Assembly: GCA_013329565.1 (NCBI GenBank)
Contig: DUJZ01000165.1
Coordinates: forward strand, 1 to 6,608
Source: Methanomassiliicoccales archaeon
GTDB lineage: Archaea > Thermoplasmatota > Thermoplasmata > Methanomassiliicoccales > UBA472
DNA length: 6,608 nucleotides
Direction of reading: 5' to 3'
Position numbers and translations under genes: made by a program
The notes under the pieces: model-generated
What the model saw: the letters and a program-made list of their open reading frames with translations, nothing else
What the model was told of the DNA's origin: nothing
The model's database searches: none
Shown: piece by piece, positions 6,601 to 6,608 of the stretch
How the letters are laid out: each line of letters opens with the position of its first letter
How positions within the stretch are numbered: the stretch's first letter is position 1

Positions 6601-6608
6601 TACCCCCT

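Overview
The window carries most of a minus-strand operon for a membrane-bound, complex-I-related respiratory module of the hydrogenase-4/formate-hydrogenlyase type (Hyf/Hyc, group 4 [NiFe] hydrogenase family), plus one divergent plus-strand gene for a small ferritin-like di-iron protein. Several traits suggest a moderately GC-rich archaeon: TATA-like elements with A/T-rich flanks, strong GGAGGT/GAGGT ribosome binding sites inside the operon, frequent AGG and ATA codons, and a T-rich end after the plus-strand gene. This is inference, and a bacterium with the same module cannot be excluded from this window alone.

Layout, in the direction of minus-strand transcription: a candidate TATA element at 5808-5816; a HyfB/HycC-like antiporter subunit (5744-3723); a HyfC/HycD (NuoH-like) subunit (3721-2795); a HyfE subunit (2785-2126); a HyfF-like second antiporter subunit (2129-666); and the start of a fused NuoC-NuoD-type HyfG/HycE large subunit (669-1), which runs off the left edge and is missing its remaining C-terminal part. 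Gene junctions are extremely tight (1-nt gap, 9-nt gap, 4-nt overlap, 4-nt overlap), each with a Shine-Dalgarno sequence, so this is one translationally coupled operon. The HyfF gene uses a TTG start.

Together these subunits would form an ion-pumping membrane arm: HyfB and HyfF are NuoL/M/N-type channels, HyfE supplies a NuoK-like helix bundle, and HyfC links membrane to peripheral arm. HyfG is the first peripheral-arm subunit. No third antiporter subunit (HyfD) lies between HyfC and HyfE. Whether the complex evolves or oxidises H2 depends on the two CxxC motifs of HyfG, which lie outside the window.

The 261-base region between the divergent genes (5745-6005) is noncoding. It contains the operon promoter candidate and two short inverted repeats that could be operators. 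The right end (6006-6545) encodes a rubrerythrin-type four-helix di-iron protein without a rubredoxin domain, followed by an A/T-only palindrome and T-rich sequence (6571-6600) that may be its terminator or the promoter of a gene beyond the window. I see no RNA gene, mobile element, CRISPR array or clearly novel system. The most interesting points are the compact B-C-E-F-G gene order, the pairing with a divergent ferritin-like gene, and the candidate regulatory dyads between them.
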